From positions 1,000,553-1,064,552 of the forward strand of contig CM030937.1 of assembly GCA_018136815.1 (NCBI GenBank): a stretch of 64,000 bases of DNA, in the 5' to 3' direction. The DNA comes from Isochrysis galbana (taxonomy: Eukaryota; Haptophyta; Isochrysidales; Isochrysidaceae). Each line of letters begins with the position of its first letter. Position 1 is the first letter of the stretch. This document shows positions 51,127-61,766 of the stretch, piece after piece. A program made the translations under genes and the position numbers. The notes beneath the pieces are model-generated. The model was not told the DNA's origin. It did no database searches and saw nothing but the letters and a program-made list of their open reading frames with translations.

Positions 51127-52933
51127 CTACATTGGATGGGCGGACATTTGGCTATCACTGTAGGCATGATTGAGTTTGCGCAACTTGGTCACTTTCTCGC
51201 CATAGCCCACGGCCTCGCCCGACAGGCCAAGGACCTTATCATCTTCCGAGGATAGATACGGCGTTGATGGAGTGAAGTACATCATGTACCTGCAGGGTGA
51301 GGACAACAGCACAAGAAAGACATTTGATCGACAGCTCGCACACCCCCGCGTTTGACCTCGCGCGGTCGACTTGGACGGAGGCGGTGGACGCATGGACTCG
51401 ACCGTGAGGGCTGCCACTCACATGTACGCCATCACATTGAGATGGGTCCCATCGGAGTATGCGATCCTTGGATCATGTGAGCCAACCCAATAGTAAGCCC
51501 GGACCTAAAGTGGTGGTAGCAAATAAGTGTGAACACATAAGTAGTGCAAGAAAGTTGGCACGCTCGACTGAGCGATGCAATGGCCCGATAGGGGGGAGCA
51601 AGGCCGCGAGCCAGCTGTGCGTGAGCGCTAGCGTCCAACAATGGGCATCGCCAGGGCTATGGATTTCTTGTGCGCACCCCGAGCTCGTCTCCCGCCTCCA
51701 AGCGTAGCAGCCCGGTGCTTGCGTTAACACAATGGCTCATTTGCACGAGGTATCCCGCCTCGTCTCCAGCGACGCCTGCACGGGTGCCGTAACGAGGATA
51801 CGAAGTGCATGCCACTTGACCATTCTTCACAAGCGAGATGTTGATCCCACCCGTGTGCAAGTGGCCGACAGCGAAAGCTACGTCGATGGCACCCGCAGAC
51901 GATGGGACACGGATAGAATAGTCGACCCGGTGCTCAGGATGAGTATCGTTGCGGTGGACCGCATAGAACTCCATGCAGGCGGGAGCGGTCAGCACGCCAA
52001 CCTGCACCGGAGTTAAGGCGTCCACTTCTCGTGTATACTTGATGGTGTAGCGAAGGGCATACTCTTGAGCAGGTGGAGCATTAGAAGCTGTTGGGCACGA
52101 CGTGATGCCCGCAAAATCGTCTTCACCGCAGCACCAGAAAGTGCCATTCTGGGCAGGCGTGCAGCCCTTGCTGGGTGCATAGTAACACTCATTGCACTCC
52201 TTAGTCGCCTTGGCAGTGTTGTCTCCCGCCAAGCCCTCAGTGCGAAGCAGATGGATGTTAGCTGCCCATCTTGTGTCAGGGGAGACTTGATATCCATATC
52301 CCGGAGGGATCGCGATCGAATTGTGGCGGGATTCCGCTCCTACACCGAACACATACTCAACCCCCTCCGGGCAGAGCCGATTCTTGTGGTTGTCTGCGAT
52401 GGCGACCCAGTGATGATCTGGGATAGGGGTGGGAAAGGGGTCATCTTGGGTCGCCAATGAATTGATCTGTTGGTCATATGGCGCGGAGCGCGCGCAGATC
52501 TTGGGTAGGGCACGAGGACGCTAGAAATTCCATGGCAAGCAATCACGCCGTCGACAAAGCACGCTGTGCTCTCGCTGCTCGCAGAAAGACCTGGGCACTA
52601 CGGCACAATGTCACCGTAGACTGCTGAAAGTGCGATCGGCGTATGAGTCTTGGCGTCAACTATGTCTCCAAAGAAAGAGGTGACGGTGTATGCGCCTTCG
52701 GGCATGACGAGCGGCGTGCGCTCGATGTCAGTGAAGATCATGTGCCCCGCCTCCAGCCGGATCGGGTTGGAGTAGTAGGTCTCACTCAGCTCGACCACAG
52801 GTAGCTGGCTTTGGGCGCTGAAGAGCTGTCGCGAGCTAGAATGGCGCAGGCTCCACGTGATCTGCGGCGCGCGATCTCGACCCCATCGAGCGGGCGCGCC
52901 CTCGACGAGCGCTACCATCGCGACCAGCATCAT
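51127..52933 (-). CDS. SURNod19-like secreted protein (four exons)
   Basis: Exons 52933-52615, 52417-51678, 51504-51422 and 51289-51127 join in frame through GT-AG introns to give 434 residues. MMLVAMVALVEGAPA is a signal peptide. Signature stretches: VVELSETYYSNPI, LPVV-type start, DHHWVAIADNH (the first intron interrupts its Asp codon), VGHLHTGGINISLVKNGQVA, CTSYPRYGT, AGYLVQMSHC, YYWVGSHDPRIAYSDGTHLN. The HLHTGGINISL and CTSYP blocks match what I know of the plant 'stress up-regulated Nod 19' family. Cys-rich centre (ECNECYYAPSKGC; CCGEDD) indicates disulfides. Biochemical function is unknown for the family. Location outside the cell or in the endomembrane system is inferred. Confidence 0.72.
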
Positions 52934-53886
52934 GGGACGAGCTGGGGGGGGCGAGCGCGGGCGGCTGCGAAGGCTAAGAGGAGCGGCTGGGGGGAGCAGG
53001 CCTTCTTTTGGTAGAGTATTGTAAACTCCACTCGTATGCAGATACGTTCAGCATATATGTAGAGACGTTTTAATAGGGTACTATGGCACTGGGAAGCTGG
53101 GAAGACCTGGGAACGAGCGGGGAGAGGAGAAGTAGAGAGGTCGCGGCCGCCCCGACGGCGGCACCGTCGCACACTCCATGGAATGATGCCAAATCAAGGC
53201 AAGCCGCCTCGTCCACGAATGCCCCCCCCCCTCCCCCCCCCCCTCTGCGTTGCTTTTCCCCGAAAGAGGTTTTCCCCCAGCGTGGCCTCGAGGAGAGGGC
53301 GTGCTGGGGGTGCGCGGGGTCGGTGCGTGCACTGCGTAGGGGACAAATATCGAGGGGAGGGGGCAATGCCCTCTCCCCCCGGTACCACTCGGACACCTGG
53401 CTTGTCAGGCATGGCGGGATTCCGGGACTGAAAAGTTGTGTCCGATTAGCTAGTGGGGTTGGCTAGGATAGAACATGAATAATCTAATTAATCATTTAAT
53501 TAATTAGGAGTTGGCGGCAGGAAGGGAGGGGAGCGGCGCGCGCTTCATGACCCTATCAACGATCAGTTTAATGATAGTTGAAGATATTGATATTGAAAAA
53601 TATGACGCGTAAAAGTAAACGTTGTAAATTTTAACTTCTAGTGACCAATGCCATTCCAATGCTCCAGTGTTGTAAAACGGAAACTACCGTGGACATTTGA
53701 TGGCTCAATCGAGTCCTGCCCCACTTTCGACGGAACGCGACCTTGGTAACCCAACTTAGAAATGTTTTCTGTTTCTGTGCATATGTATAGAGAATAAACC
53801 TCCATCCTCCATAACACACTGTGGTTGTAAGGGATCATGGACCCTGGGACACTTTACTGGACTTCAGATTAGTGCTACATAGAGAG
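52934..53886. other. Intergenic, no gene seen
   Basis: GC-rich to about 53420 with C runs at 53221-53243, then AT-rich with TTAATTAATTAA at about 53480-53505. TTCGACGGAACGCGACCTT at 53729 repeats a motif seen at 40659. No gene supported. Confidence 0.4.
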
Positions 53887-54921
53887 TTAGACCACCATGT
53901 GCCTTTCATGGAGTTGGGCAAGTGCTGCGATGAGCTGCTCCTCGATTTCGCTATGTGCACCACTATTCGCCTGCTCAATCGTTCGAACATCGCATCCTGT
54001 GCATTCCACTATCTCCGTCGCATCACTAGTTATTGCACCAACCACAAGCTCCATCCCCGGCGAAGAGCGTGACACCAGCATCACCTTCTTTTTGTAGTCC
54101 TGAAGACGGTTCGCACAGACCACATCCACTCCATAGTTTCTTAGCGCAGTAGCAGCCTTGGCTACGAGAATATTCTCGTTCGTCTCTAGCTTGAATGTGA
54201 CCAACATCGCTTCAGGCGCCCAGCCATCCCCTGCCTTACCCCGGATTTCGTTTAGCACCTTGGGTACACTACGTAACGACAGCTCCAATCCATGTGTCCC
54301 GCCCTCAGACTGAATCTTGTGTGTAGACATCTCTTCATCCGGGATGTAAAAGTCAGACACGGCAGCAGCCAAGTACATCATGGCGCGACGGCCCGCCGGA
54401 GCGAGGGCGAGGGCAGCAGCCCGGAGCAGAAAAAGGTATTCAATCACGCTGGTAAAGGGCAGCGACAGTAGACGTGATGCTGACTGTGTGTACGAGTCAC
54501 CAGCTGCTCGCAGCTGCTTCGTCAACTGTCCATCTGGACTTGCCAGAGAGCCGAGGAGGGTTTCGGCAGACACTACGGGTGGGAGGAGCTGTCGCAAGAA
54601 GGGAAAGGCTGAACCAGAGCGGTGGAGAAAGATGACGGCGTACCCGCCCTCCAGGAAGCGCTCCACCGAGGCAGCACCGCGGTTGCCCGTGGAGAAGTTG
54701 TCGATGAATCGTACAGTGTTGCGCTCGAGCGGTACGGTGGTGCCTCCTGAGGTGACGAGCACAATGGGCCGGTCTGTATGAACAGCGATAAAGCAGCCCA
54801 TCCGCTCGCACGCCTCTTCCACCGACGCCGGCGCCTTCTGGGCGTACAGCTCGGCCGCCATCCCAGACGGACGCGAGCGCGACGCGGGCGTACGTCGCTC
54901 CCGCGCTTTTAGAGTTTTCAT
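53887..54921 (-). CDS. Phosphopantothenoylcysteine synthetase (eukaryotic type)
   Basis: Joins 4'-phosphopantothenate and cysteine in coenzyme A synthesis, using ATP or CTP. The 344 residues contain VLVTSGGTTVPLERNTVRFI and DNFSTGNRGA near residue 54-84, then YLAAAVSDFYIP and MLVTFKLETN, with VVCANRLQDYKKKV near the end. These are the DFP/CoaB family signatures of the free-standing eukaryotic enzyme, which lacks the decarboxylase half. No intron. An in-frame ATG at 54861 (MAAELYAQ) is an alternative start that drops a basic 20-residue leader. Divergently arranged with the ABCC transporter gene. Confidence 0.93.
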   Translation of the reverse strand: MKTLKARERRTPASRSRPSGMAAELYAQKAPASVEEACERMGCFIAVHTDRPIVLVTSGGTTVPLERNTVRFIDNFSTGNRGAASVERFLEGGYAVIFLHRSGSAFPFLRQLLPPVVSAETLLGSLASPDGQLTKQLRAAGDSYTQSASRLLSLPFTSVIEYLFLLRAAALALAPAGRRAMMYLAAAVSDFYIPDEEMSTHKIQSEGGTHGLELSLRSVPKVLNEIRGKAGDGWAPEAMLVTFKLETNENILVAKAATALRNYGVDVVCANRLQDYKKKVMLVSRSSPGMELVVGAITSDATEIVECTGCDVRTIEQANSGAHSEIEEQLIAALAQLHERHMVV

Positions 54922-55306
54922 AATATACCGATGTTGATTTTCTTCCTGACTCGCTCCTCCCCGATTTAAAGTACAGGAGAGATACTCGTACTCGTACGCG
55001 CTGTCCCGCCGTCCCGTCTTCTTCCCGCTCCCCGCCCCCCCCCCGCCCCCCCCGCCCCCCTTCCCACCCCCCCGCGCGCCACCGCCCCCCCCTCCCCACG
55101 CCGCCCCCGAGACGCCTCCCTCTAAAGTTTCTCCCCTCTCTCCCCCTCTTCCCCGCCCACCCCTCTTGTTTTCTCTCTTTCTCTCTCACGCACCGCGCCT
55201 GACGCAGCGGCCCGCTGTCGATCTCCCCGCCTCACATTCTTTCCCCTTCGTGCGAACTTCCCCTTCTCTTGCCTTGCTCACTCCCGCCTCACCACTTGCA
55301 ACCGGG
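54922..55306. promoter_or_regulatory. 385-bp divergent intergenic region, C/CT-rich
   Basis: Lies between the PPCS start (minus) and the ABCC start (plus). C runs with G interruptions at 55020-55110, then CT-rich sequence to 55290. Likely holds both promoters. Confidence 0.5.
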
Positions 55307-58300
55307 ATGGCGCTGCCACCCTTCTTCGACGGTGATCGTGTGCACGACCTCTACCTCAACATTGGGTTTCTACTTCTGCTCCTTCTCTTCCTCGTCGTCC
55401 TCATTACTCGCCTTCCCATGCTGCGGAGCACACCACCGCCCTCCCGCACGAGTGTCGCACTCAAAGCCATTTACATCACGGGAAGCCTACTGCTCTCGGC
55501 GGCATATGTGGCGGAGCTGCTGCTTGATCCAGACGCCAAGTCACAGCAAGTACCCGCTGGTGCCTCTCCCAATGGGGTGCGAGGGTTCTATCTTGGCTGT
55601 CTCTGCTGTGGTGCGCTCATGTGGCTGTGTTCCGCCGGGCTCTCGTTCGCAGAGGCGCGTAGCGGACGGCGTTCGGGCCGCTCACTCCGGCTCTGGATGA
55701 TGCTTGCGACTCTCCATGCAATCTTCCGCTTCGCATCCTGCGTCGATCTCGTCGCCACATCGGCCCTCTCGATTCACGACACACAAGTACTGGTACAATT
55801 GACGTCTTTCGTCATTGCCCTAGTCATCGGCATGTGTGCCCTCTGCGAGCCAGATTCTCCATCGGACGACGCCTACGTAAGCCGCGCTTCGTTCCGTTCA
55901 TTCACAGGCTCGGTCTCGGGAGACGTATTCTCATCTCTCAATTCACGCCTTCTCACTGCGGAAGAGTTAGTGTCGCCTGGTGCTGATACGACAGCGCAGC
56001 CTCCCATCATCCAGAACACGGAAGCCACGGCATCCTACTGGTCTCGCTGGACCTTCTCATGGCTCGGGGGCATCTTACGCCTAGGATCACGCCGAGCACT
56101 CGAGCAGACTGACCTTTACGACCTCCAGGTTGAGGATGCGACCGCATACAACTCGGCCAAGCTGGCCGCAGCGTGGAAGCGTGAACAAATACGCCGGCCA
56201 GGCAAGGGTATCTTCCTGCGTGCGTTTCACTCCGCGTATGGGCGCTATTTCTGGGAGACAGGTTTGTTCCAGGTGGTCAACACGACGCTCATGTTCGCTA
56301 ACCCCATCCTCATCAACACGCTCGTCAAGTATCTGTCTGGCGAGGTTAAACTCTCGGCCACCGCCGCGATTGTGTGCGCCATCTCCATGTTCCTGGCCAA
56401 TTCAGTCAAGTCTCTGGCGCTTGGGCAGTACTTTTTCCGTGGCTTTCGCCTTGGCTTGCGCTCCAAGTGTGCAACTGGGCAGCTCGTGTTTGAGAAGGCG
56501 CTCGCCCTGGCTCACGAGGAGCGCAATGCATTTGGCACTGGCGCAATCGTTTCTTACATGCAAATTGATGCAGGCAGGCTGAGCGACGCGCTGCCATACC
56601 TGCACTTACTTTGGTCTGGCCCCGCGACGCTGATCGTGGCCACGGTGATGCTCTGTCAATTTCTTGGCCCTTCTGGGCTTGCGGGCATTTTCATCATGAT
56701 CTTCTCTATGCCTCTCAACTCCTTCCTCGCGCGGAAGATGGGTGAATACACGCGGAAGACGATGGCCCTGCGCGATAAGCGCGTGAAGTTCACCTCGGAG
56801 CTACTTCAAGGCGTCCGTCTGCTGAAGCTGTTCGCCTGGGAAGGGTCGCTCCTTGGTCAGCTCGGGGAGAAGAGGACTGCGGAGCTCAAGCAAGTTCGCA
56901 ATAATCTGCTGCTGGGCGGCGTGATGAGCTTTTTCTTCACCGCCGTGCCCATCTTCGTCACGCTGGCCACATTCTTGGTCTATTCTGCATTGGGTAACAC
57001 GCTCACAGCAGCCACTGCCTTCACATCGCTATCTTTGTTCAACATCATCCGCTTTCCGTTGCTTGTTGTTCCTCTCATGATCGCGCGCGTCATCAACCTG
57101 AACGTTATCAACGGTCGCCTGTCCAAATTCTTGAACGCGAGGACGCGTGAGGCTGTCGACTTGGACGCCCTTCCGCCTACGAATGCTTCCGGCATTGAAG
57201 AGGGTGCCGCCCTTCGGATGGAGGGGGCATACTTTTCGCGCCTCGCCGCGCCGCAAGGCGCTCCCGCAATCGAATTGCACAACGCCGCTTTCAGGTGGCC
57301 GGAGACGAAGCTCGAGAAAGAGAAGAAGAAGGAAGGAGGAAGTTCGTCATCGGGCAAGTCTCGGAGCCGCGCCGCTCGCGCACTTGCCGAGCAGGATGCG
57401 GCGGCAGAAGCGGCGGCGGCTGAGGCCCGACCCCCGACTGTCAGCAACCTCAACCTTACACTGCCAAGTGGCAGCCTCACTGCCGTGATTGGGCCTGTCG
57501 GCTCGGGCAAGTCGTCTCTGCTTGTCGGCATCTTGGGGGACATGCCACGCATGTGTGGCCGCGTTGTTGTTCGAGGCGAGGTCGTCTACTGCGCACAGGA
57601 GCCATGGATTCAAAACCTTACGCTCAAAGAAAATGTCCTTTTCGGCCGGCCTGTCGACGAGGCTCTCTATGCGGAGGTCATCTCTGCTTGTGCACTTGCG
57701 GCTGACTTGGAGCAGCTTCCCGCTGGTGACCAGACCGAAATCGGCGAGCGCGGCATCAACTTGTCCGGCGGGCAGAAGGCACGCATTGCCTTGGCACGTG
57801 CGTGCTACTCGGCGGGATCAACCACGGCAGCGACCGTCCTCTTGGATGACGTCCTTGCCGCTGTTGACGCGGAGGTAGGTGCTCATTTGATGCGCGAGTG
57901 CATCGTGGGCTTGCTCGGTAAGTGGAAGTGCACCACCGTGATGGTGACGCACCACCTGCATTACGCGCTCGTCGCGGATCACGTGGTTCGCCTGGCATGC
58001 GGTGGGCTCATTGAAAAGCAGGGGCCGCCCGCCGCCTTTCCCGACCTCGGTTCCTCGCCCGTTCCTAGCCCCGCCTTGACCCGCCGTGATGAGACTGCTA
58101 GTAAAGATAGCACGTCGGGCGCCAAGACGACAGTCGCACGTAGTGGGATGCGGGGGAGCGCCGCCCCGGAAGATGCTGCCGCGCCAAATGGGAGCAGCAG
58201 CCGCGCCCGGAAGGAGACATCGAACCGGTCTAATGGCAAGATCATGACAGCAGAGGATCGCGAGCGGGGTGTCGTTGCCGTCAGCCTGTGGATCCGATAT

Positions 58301-60028
58301 GCAGCGGCACTAGGCTACGTGTCGATGAGCTTTCTTATCGCCATCTACTCGCTCTCACAAGTCTTCACTTACGGTTCCTCGTGGTGGCTGACTCAGTGGG
58401 CCGCCGACACATTCCCCCAACAGTCGCACGGGCAGCCGTGGTTCTATATGGCCATCTACGCAGCTGCGTCCATGATCGCCGCCGCGCTCATCCTCGTGCG
58501 CGCTGTGGTGCTGTCGCTTGCATCGATCCGCGCTGCCCGGAGGATTCAAGCGGAGGCGATCGAGGCCGTCTTCAGGGCTCCCATCTCCTTTTTCGACACG
58601 ACTCCATTGGGCCGGATCGTCAATCGCTTCTCGGGCGACGTTGAGAAGGTGGACGTGCAGATTTCCGGCCAGTTCATGCAGCTCTTCCTCAACTTGTTCT
58701 CACTCATTGGCACCATCGTGGTCCTCGCCCTTTCTTCCGCTTTTGTCCTCATCTCCTTGCTACCTCTTTCCATCATCTACGTCTTCTGCGCTAAGTTCTA
58801 TCGTGCCTCGTCGCGCGAGCTGCAGCGGCTGGAGTCCATCTCGCGCTCGCCAATCTACACTGCGTTTAGCGAGGCTCTTAATGGCGCCACGACCATCTCA
58901 GCAATGCGTGCTGCGCCACGCTTCGCCGCGGCGAGTGTCCACCGCTTCGATGTTAATACGCGCGCTGCCTTCATCTCGTTTGGCGCCAACCGCTGGCTCT
59001 CGGTGCGGCTTGAGTTCCTCTCGAACGTGCTGTTGGCTCTGACTGCCCTTCTCGCCGTTGGAACCTACCTGGCGGCAGGTGGCTCTGGCGGTCGCGCTTC
59101 GGCCGGCCTTGCTGGTCTTGCGCTGTCGTATGCACCTGGCATGACTGACACTCTGAATAATATGCTGCGTAACTTCACAACTCTCGAGACTATGATGGTG
59201 GCTGTCGAACGGCTCTACCAGTACTCGAAGCTCGAGCCCGACGAACCCGTCGTCAAAGAGACGCGTCAGCACGCACCATTGAGCTGGCCCGCCGAGGGCG
59301 GCATCGTCTTTTCGCACGTGCGGATGGGCTACCGCCCTGGCTTGCCCGACGTATTGAGCGATTTGAATTTGACCATTCGCCCCTCGGAGAAGGTTGGAAT
59401 CGTGGGCCGTACCGGCGCCGGAAAGTCCTCGATTCTTGTGGCGCTCTTCCGCATGGGTGAAATCCGTGAAGGTACCATTACCATCGACGGTATCGACACG
59501 GCAACGTTGCCGCTTAGCGAGCTTCGCTCACGGCTCGCCATTATACCGCAGGATCCAGTGCTCTTTACAGGGACCCTGCGCATGAATCTTGACCCTTTCG
59601 ACGAGCGCACCGACGCCGAGCTGTGGGCCGCCCTAGACGCGTGTTCCATTGGCGCTCCGATGCGTGAGCATCCCGAAGGTCTGCTCAAGCCCATCGATGA
59701 GCGAGGTGGCAACCTATCGATGGGCCAACGCCAGTTGGTGTGCATGGCGCGCGCACTGCTCAAACGCTCACGCATCCTCGTTCTCGACGAGGCGACAGCA
59801 TCAGTCGATCTCGCCACGGATGAGCTTATCCAGACCGCACTTCGGAACGAGATGAGTGACGCCACCGTCATCACGATTGCGCATCGGCTGGACACCATCA
59901 TGCAAGGCGACCGCGTAGTCGTTATGCACGCCGGACAGGCTGTGGAAAGCGGCCCGCCCTTGGAGCTCCGTGACAAGCCGGGTTCACGCTTTGGAGAGCT
60001 GTGGAATGCGCGCGCCAATGCGCAATAG
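55307..60028 (+). CDS. ABC transporter, subfamily C (MRP-like), full length
   Basis: 1,573 residues in one exon. The start MALPPFFDGDRVHDLYLNIG at 55307 opens a TMD0 of about five membrane segments; upstream in-frame ATG sequence is CT-rich leader. Order: TMD0, TMD1, NBD1, charged linker, TMD2, NBD2. NBD1 has GPVGSGKSS (about 728), LSGGQKARIALARA (about 819) and VLLDDVLAAVD. NBD2 has GRTGAGKSS (about 1366), LSMGQRQLVCMARA (about 1470) and LVLDEATASVD. NBD1 carries Asp where the catalytic Glu would be, the usual ABCC asymmetry. A 45-residue Lys/Ser/Ala-rich insert lies just before NBD1. The family exports glutathione or other conjugates and organic anions. Substrate and membrane (plasma membrane or vacuole) cannot be read from the sequence. 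Confidence 0.95.
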   Translation: MALPPFFDGDRVHDLYLNIGFLLLLLLFLVVLITRLPMLRSTPPPSRTSVALKAIYITGSLLLSAAYVAELLLDPDAKSQQVPAGASPNGVRGFYLGCLCCGALMWLCSAGLSFAEARSGRRSGRSLRLWMMLATLHAIFRFASCVDLVATSALSIHDTQVLVQLTSFVIALVIGMCALCEPDSPSDDAYVSRASFRSFTGSVSGDVFSSLNSRLLTAEELVSPGADTTAQPPIIQNTEATASYWSRWTFSWLGGILRLGSRRALEQTDLYDLQVEDATAYNSAKLAAAWKREQIRRPGKGIFLRAFHSAYGRYFWETGLFQVVNTTLMFANPILINTLVKYLSGEVKLSATAAIVCAISMFLANSVKSLALGQYFFRGFRLGLRSKCATGQLVFEKALALAHEERNAFGTGAIVSYMQIDAGRLSDALPYLHLLWSGPATLIVATVMLCQFLGPSGLAGIFIMIFSMPLNSFLARKMGEYTRKTMALRDKRVKFTSELLQGVRLLKLFAWEGSLLGQLGEKRTAELKQVRNNLLLGGVMSFFFTAVPIFVTLATFLVYSALGNTLTAATAFTSLSLFNIIRFPLLVVPLMIARVINLNVINGRLSKFLNARTREAVDLDALPPTNASGIEEGAALRMEGAYFSRLAAPQGAPAIELHNAAFRWPETKLEKEKKKEGGSSSSGKSRSRAARALAEQDAAAEAAAAEARPPTVSNLNLTLPSGSLTAVIGPVGSGKSSLLVGILGDMPRMCGRVVVRGEVVYCAQEPWIQNLTLKENVLFGRPVDEALYAEVISACALAADLEQLPAGDQTEIGERGINLSGGQKARIALARACYSAGSTTAATVLLDDVLAAVDAEVGAHLMRECIVGLLGKWKCTTVMVTHHLHYALVADHVVRLACGGLIEKQGPPAAFPDLGSSPVPSPALTRRDETASKDSTSGAKTTVARSGMRGSAAPEDAAAPNGSSSRARKETSNRSNGKIMTAEDRERGVVAVSLWIRYAAALGYVSMSFLIAIYSLSQVFTYGSSWWLTQWAADTFPQQSHGQPWFYMAIYAAASMIAAALILVRAVVLSLASIRAARRIQAEAIEAVFRAPISFFDTTPLGRIVNRFSGDVEKVDVQISGQFMQLFLNLFSLIGTIVVLALSSAFVLISLLPLSIIYVFCAKFYRASSRELQRLESISRSPIYTAFSEALNGATTISAMRAAPRFAAASVHRFDVNTRAAFISFGANRWLSVRLEFLSNVLLALTALLAVGTYLAAGGSGGRASAGLAGLALSYAPGMTDTLNNMLRNFTTLETMMVAVERLYQYSKLEPDEPVVKETRQHAPLSWPAEGGIVFSHVRMGYRPGLPDVLSDLNLTIRPSEKVGIVGRTGAGKSSILVALFRMGEIREGTITIDGIDTATLPLSELRSRLAIIPQDPVLFTGTLRMNLDPFDERTDAELWAALDACSIGAPMREHPEGLLKPIDERGGNLSMGQRQLVCMARALLKRSRILVLDEATASVDLATDELIQTALRNEMSDATVITIAHRLDTIMQGDRVVVMHAGQAVESGPPLELRDKPGSRFGELWNARANAQ

Positions 60029-60242
60029 TTCGACATTCGACGCATCTTTTGGCAACTTCGCCAGCATTCAACTTGAATTCGGCTTGTTTAGGCTCAAGTT
60101 GTGGCCCGGAAAGCGGCCCGCCCTTGGAGCTGCGCGATAAGCCGGGTTCGCACTTATGCTCAATAGTTTGACATTCGACGCATCTTTTGGCAAGTTCGCC
60201 AGTATCCGACTTAGACTCGGCCAGTTTTGGCTCAAGTTATGG
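59943..60242 (+). repeat. Tandem duplication of the ABCC gene 3' end
   Basis: The stretch from GAAAGCGGCCCGCCCTTGGA inside the last codons to GCTCAAGTTGTGG (about 59943-60107) is repeated, slightly shortened, at about 60108-60242 (GAAAGCGGCCCGCCCTTGGA, ATTCGACGCATCTTTTGGCA, GGCTCAAGTTATGG). The second copy is outside the gene. Confidence 0.85.
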
Positions 60243-60689
60243 CGCGCCATTGCGGAGTGTGCATCGCCACGTAGGCGCATTCCTGCTCTAGAGTTGATAG
60301 ATCATTGCTGCTCTTGGCGATTTCCAGCGTGACGCTGCAAGGCTTTCTCCGAGCTTAGGGCCGATTATTACCATATTGCTGACGCCAGTAGTCGGCACGC
60401 CATGCGTGCTCAACGGAAAATGGAATCAGAGCTGTTTGTTCGTCGACTTCCCTCGCTCCGGTCTCGTTGCCTCATGAGTATTTTCTAGATTGGCGCCGTT
60501 AGGTGGTTGGCGTTTGTTATGATTCCCAATGCCACTTCGGGCGTGGCTCTTCCCTGCGCCACCAACCCTGATGGCGATATGCATGCTATGCATTGTCCTC
60601 TACAGGCGTTTTGGTTGTGCGCGTGAATTTTACGTTTATGCAGTGAATAATGAACGGACGCCCTTGTATTTCATCTTGGGCCTCAACTA
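60243..60689. other. Intergenic, no gene seen
   Basis: No recognisable coding sequence or repeat. Confidence 0.4.
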
Positions 60690-61046
60690 TGTTTATGCAG
60701 TACTTGGTTCACTCATGGGGGGGCACGAGCTCCACCCCTCTCCATCCCTCCCCTGCTGTGTGAGAGGAACGACTCACCCTCCTGACATGCCTCATCATGG
60801 CATGCAGGCACAGCACACCACTGACCATGATGCGTGATGCTCCCAGGCAGGCACGCCTGGATCGCACGCCGTGGCCCTCGCTTGCCAGCCCATCGCCCCC
60901 CTCCCCCCCCCTCCCGGTCGACAGGTAGACAAGTGCAGCGTGGCGGCCGTAGCAGGCCTGGAGAGCCAGCGACCAGCGAGGGAGAGGCCGGGGTAGGGAA
61001 GTAGGGAAGCTAGGGCCCAGACCCAGCCTCCTCTGCCCCAGAGCTG
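60690..61046 (+). mobile_element. Partial, diverged E retroposon
   Basis: Starts AACTATGTTTATGCAGTACT and TTGGTTCACTCATGGGGGGG, then follows the middle of copies 1 and 3 with many differences up to CCCCAGAGCTGGCG. The 3' end is missing; the sequence changes to terminal-inverted-repeat DNA at about 61047. Confidence 0.7.
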
Positions 61047-61072
61047 GCGTTGCATCTCTTTCCCCCTTCTTT

Positions 61073-61766
61073 GAACTAAGTTTATATTTGGTTGACCCAT
61101 GGGGGGGCACGAGCCCCCCCCTCTCTCCACTCCTCCCCTGCCATGGGGGAGGAACCACCCATCCTCCTGGCACGCCTGATGGCTTGCCAGGAGGCCACTG
61201 CCCTACTGACCCACTCCCTTCCCCACAGGCTCGCCCCATTCGCCCATCCTGGCCCCTCGTGACCAGCCCATCGCTCCAACCCCCCCTCCCCCCCTGGTCG
61301 ACAGGCAGACAGGTGCAGATTGGGGGCCCCAGAGGCTCAGGAGCGCCAGCGAGGGAGAGGCAGGGGAGGCCAGGGCCCAGCCTCAGCCTCCTCTGCCCCC
61401 AGAGCTGGCCTCCAGGAGCCTCCAGGGGTCGCCAGGGGCAGCTGCAGGCCTGCCGCAGGCGCGCCATCGCGCGTGCCTGCAGGAGAGGGGAGAGAGAGCG
61501 CGGAGAAGGGGGTGGGCGGAGCGAGAGCTCCGCTCACCGGAAAATAGGTAAGTCCCGCACCTGTTTATTGTTTACAGGATAAGCCCTTCACCCGCACCAT
61601 ATCTAAGCCCTTCACCCCTATCCCCCTAGTAGTGCACGGGGGGAGTCGCCTTATGGCGGGGGGAGAAGGGCCGGGGGAGTGGGGGTGTAGAAAGTTTTCC
61701 TACGTGAGTAGAAAGTAGAGGGTCTACGGCCGCGTGTGCGGTGAGACTATTAAAAGGTTTAATCTC
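61073..61766 (+). mobile_element. Composite retroposon E, copy 3
   Basis: Nearly identical in reverse to 2967-3717. Flanked by TCCCCCTTCTTT at 61061-61072 and 61767-61778, a 12-bp duplication. The flanks belong to the left terminal repeat of the element at 61047-62510, so E inserted into it. Confidence 0.82.

Noticed and set aside
50606-51163. 185-codon plus-strand frame
   Set aside because: No motif; overlaps the 3' flank of the SURNod19-like gene and starts in a C-rich repeat.
54497-55189. Arg/Gly-rich minus-strand frame across the PPCS start
   Set aside because: Out of frame with the PPCS gene and made of the C-rich promoter tract.
59329-60045. Minus-strand frame opposite the second ABCC nucleotide-binding domain
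   Set aside because: Antisense shadow of a strongly conserved domain, no motif of its own.
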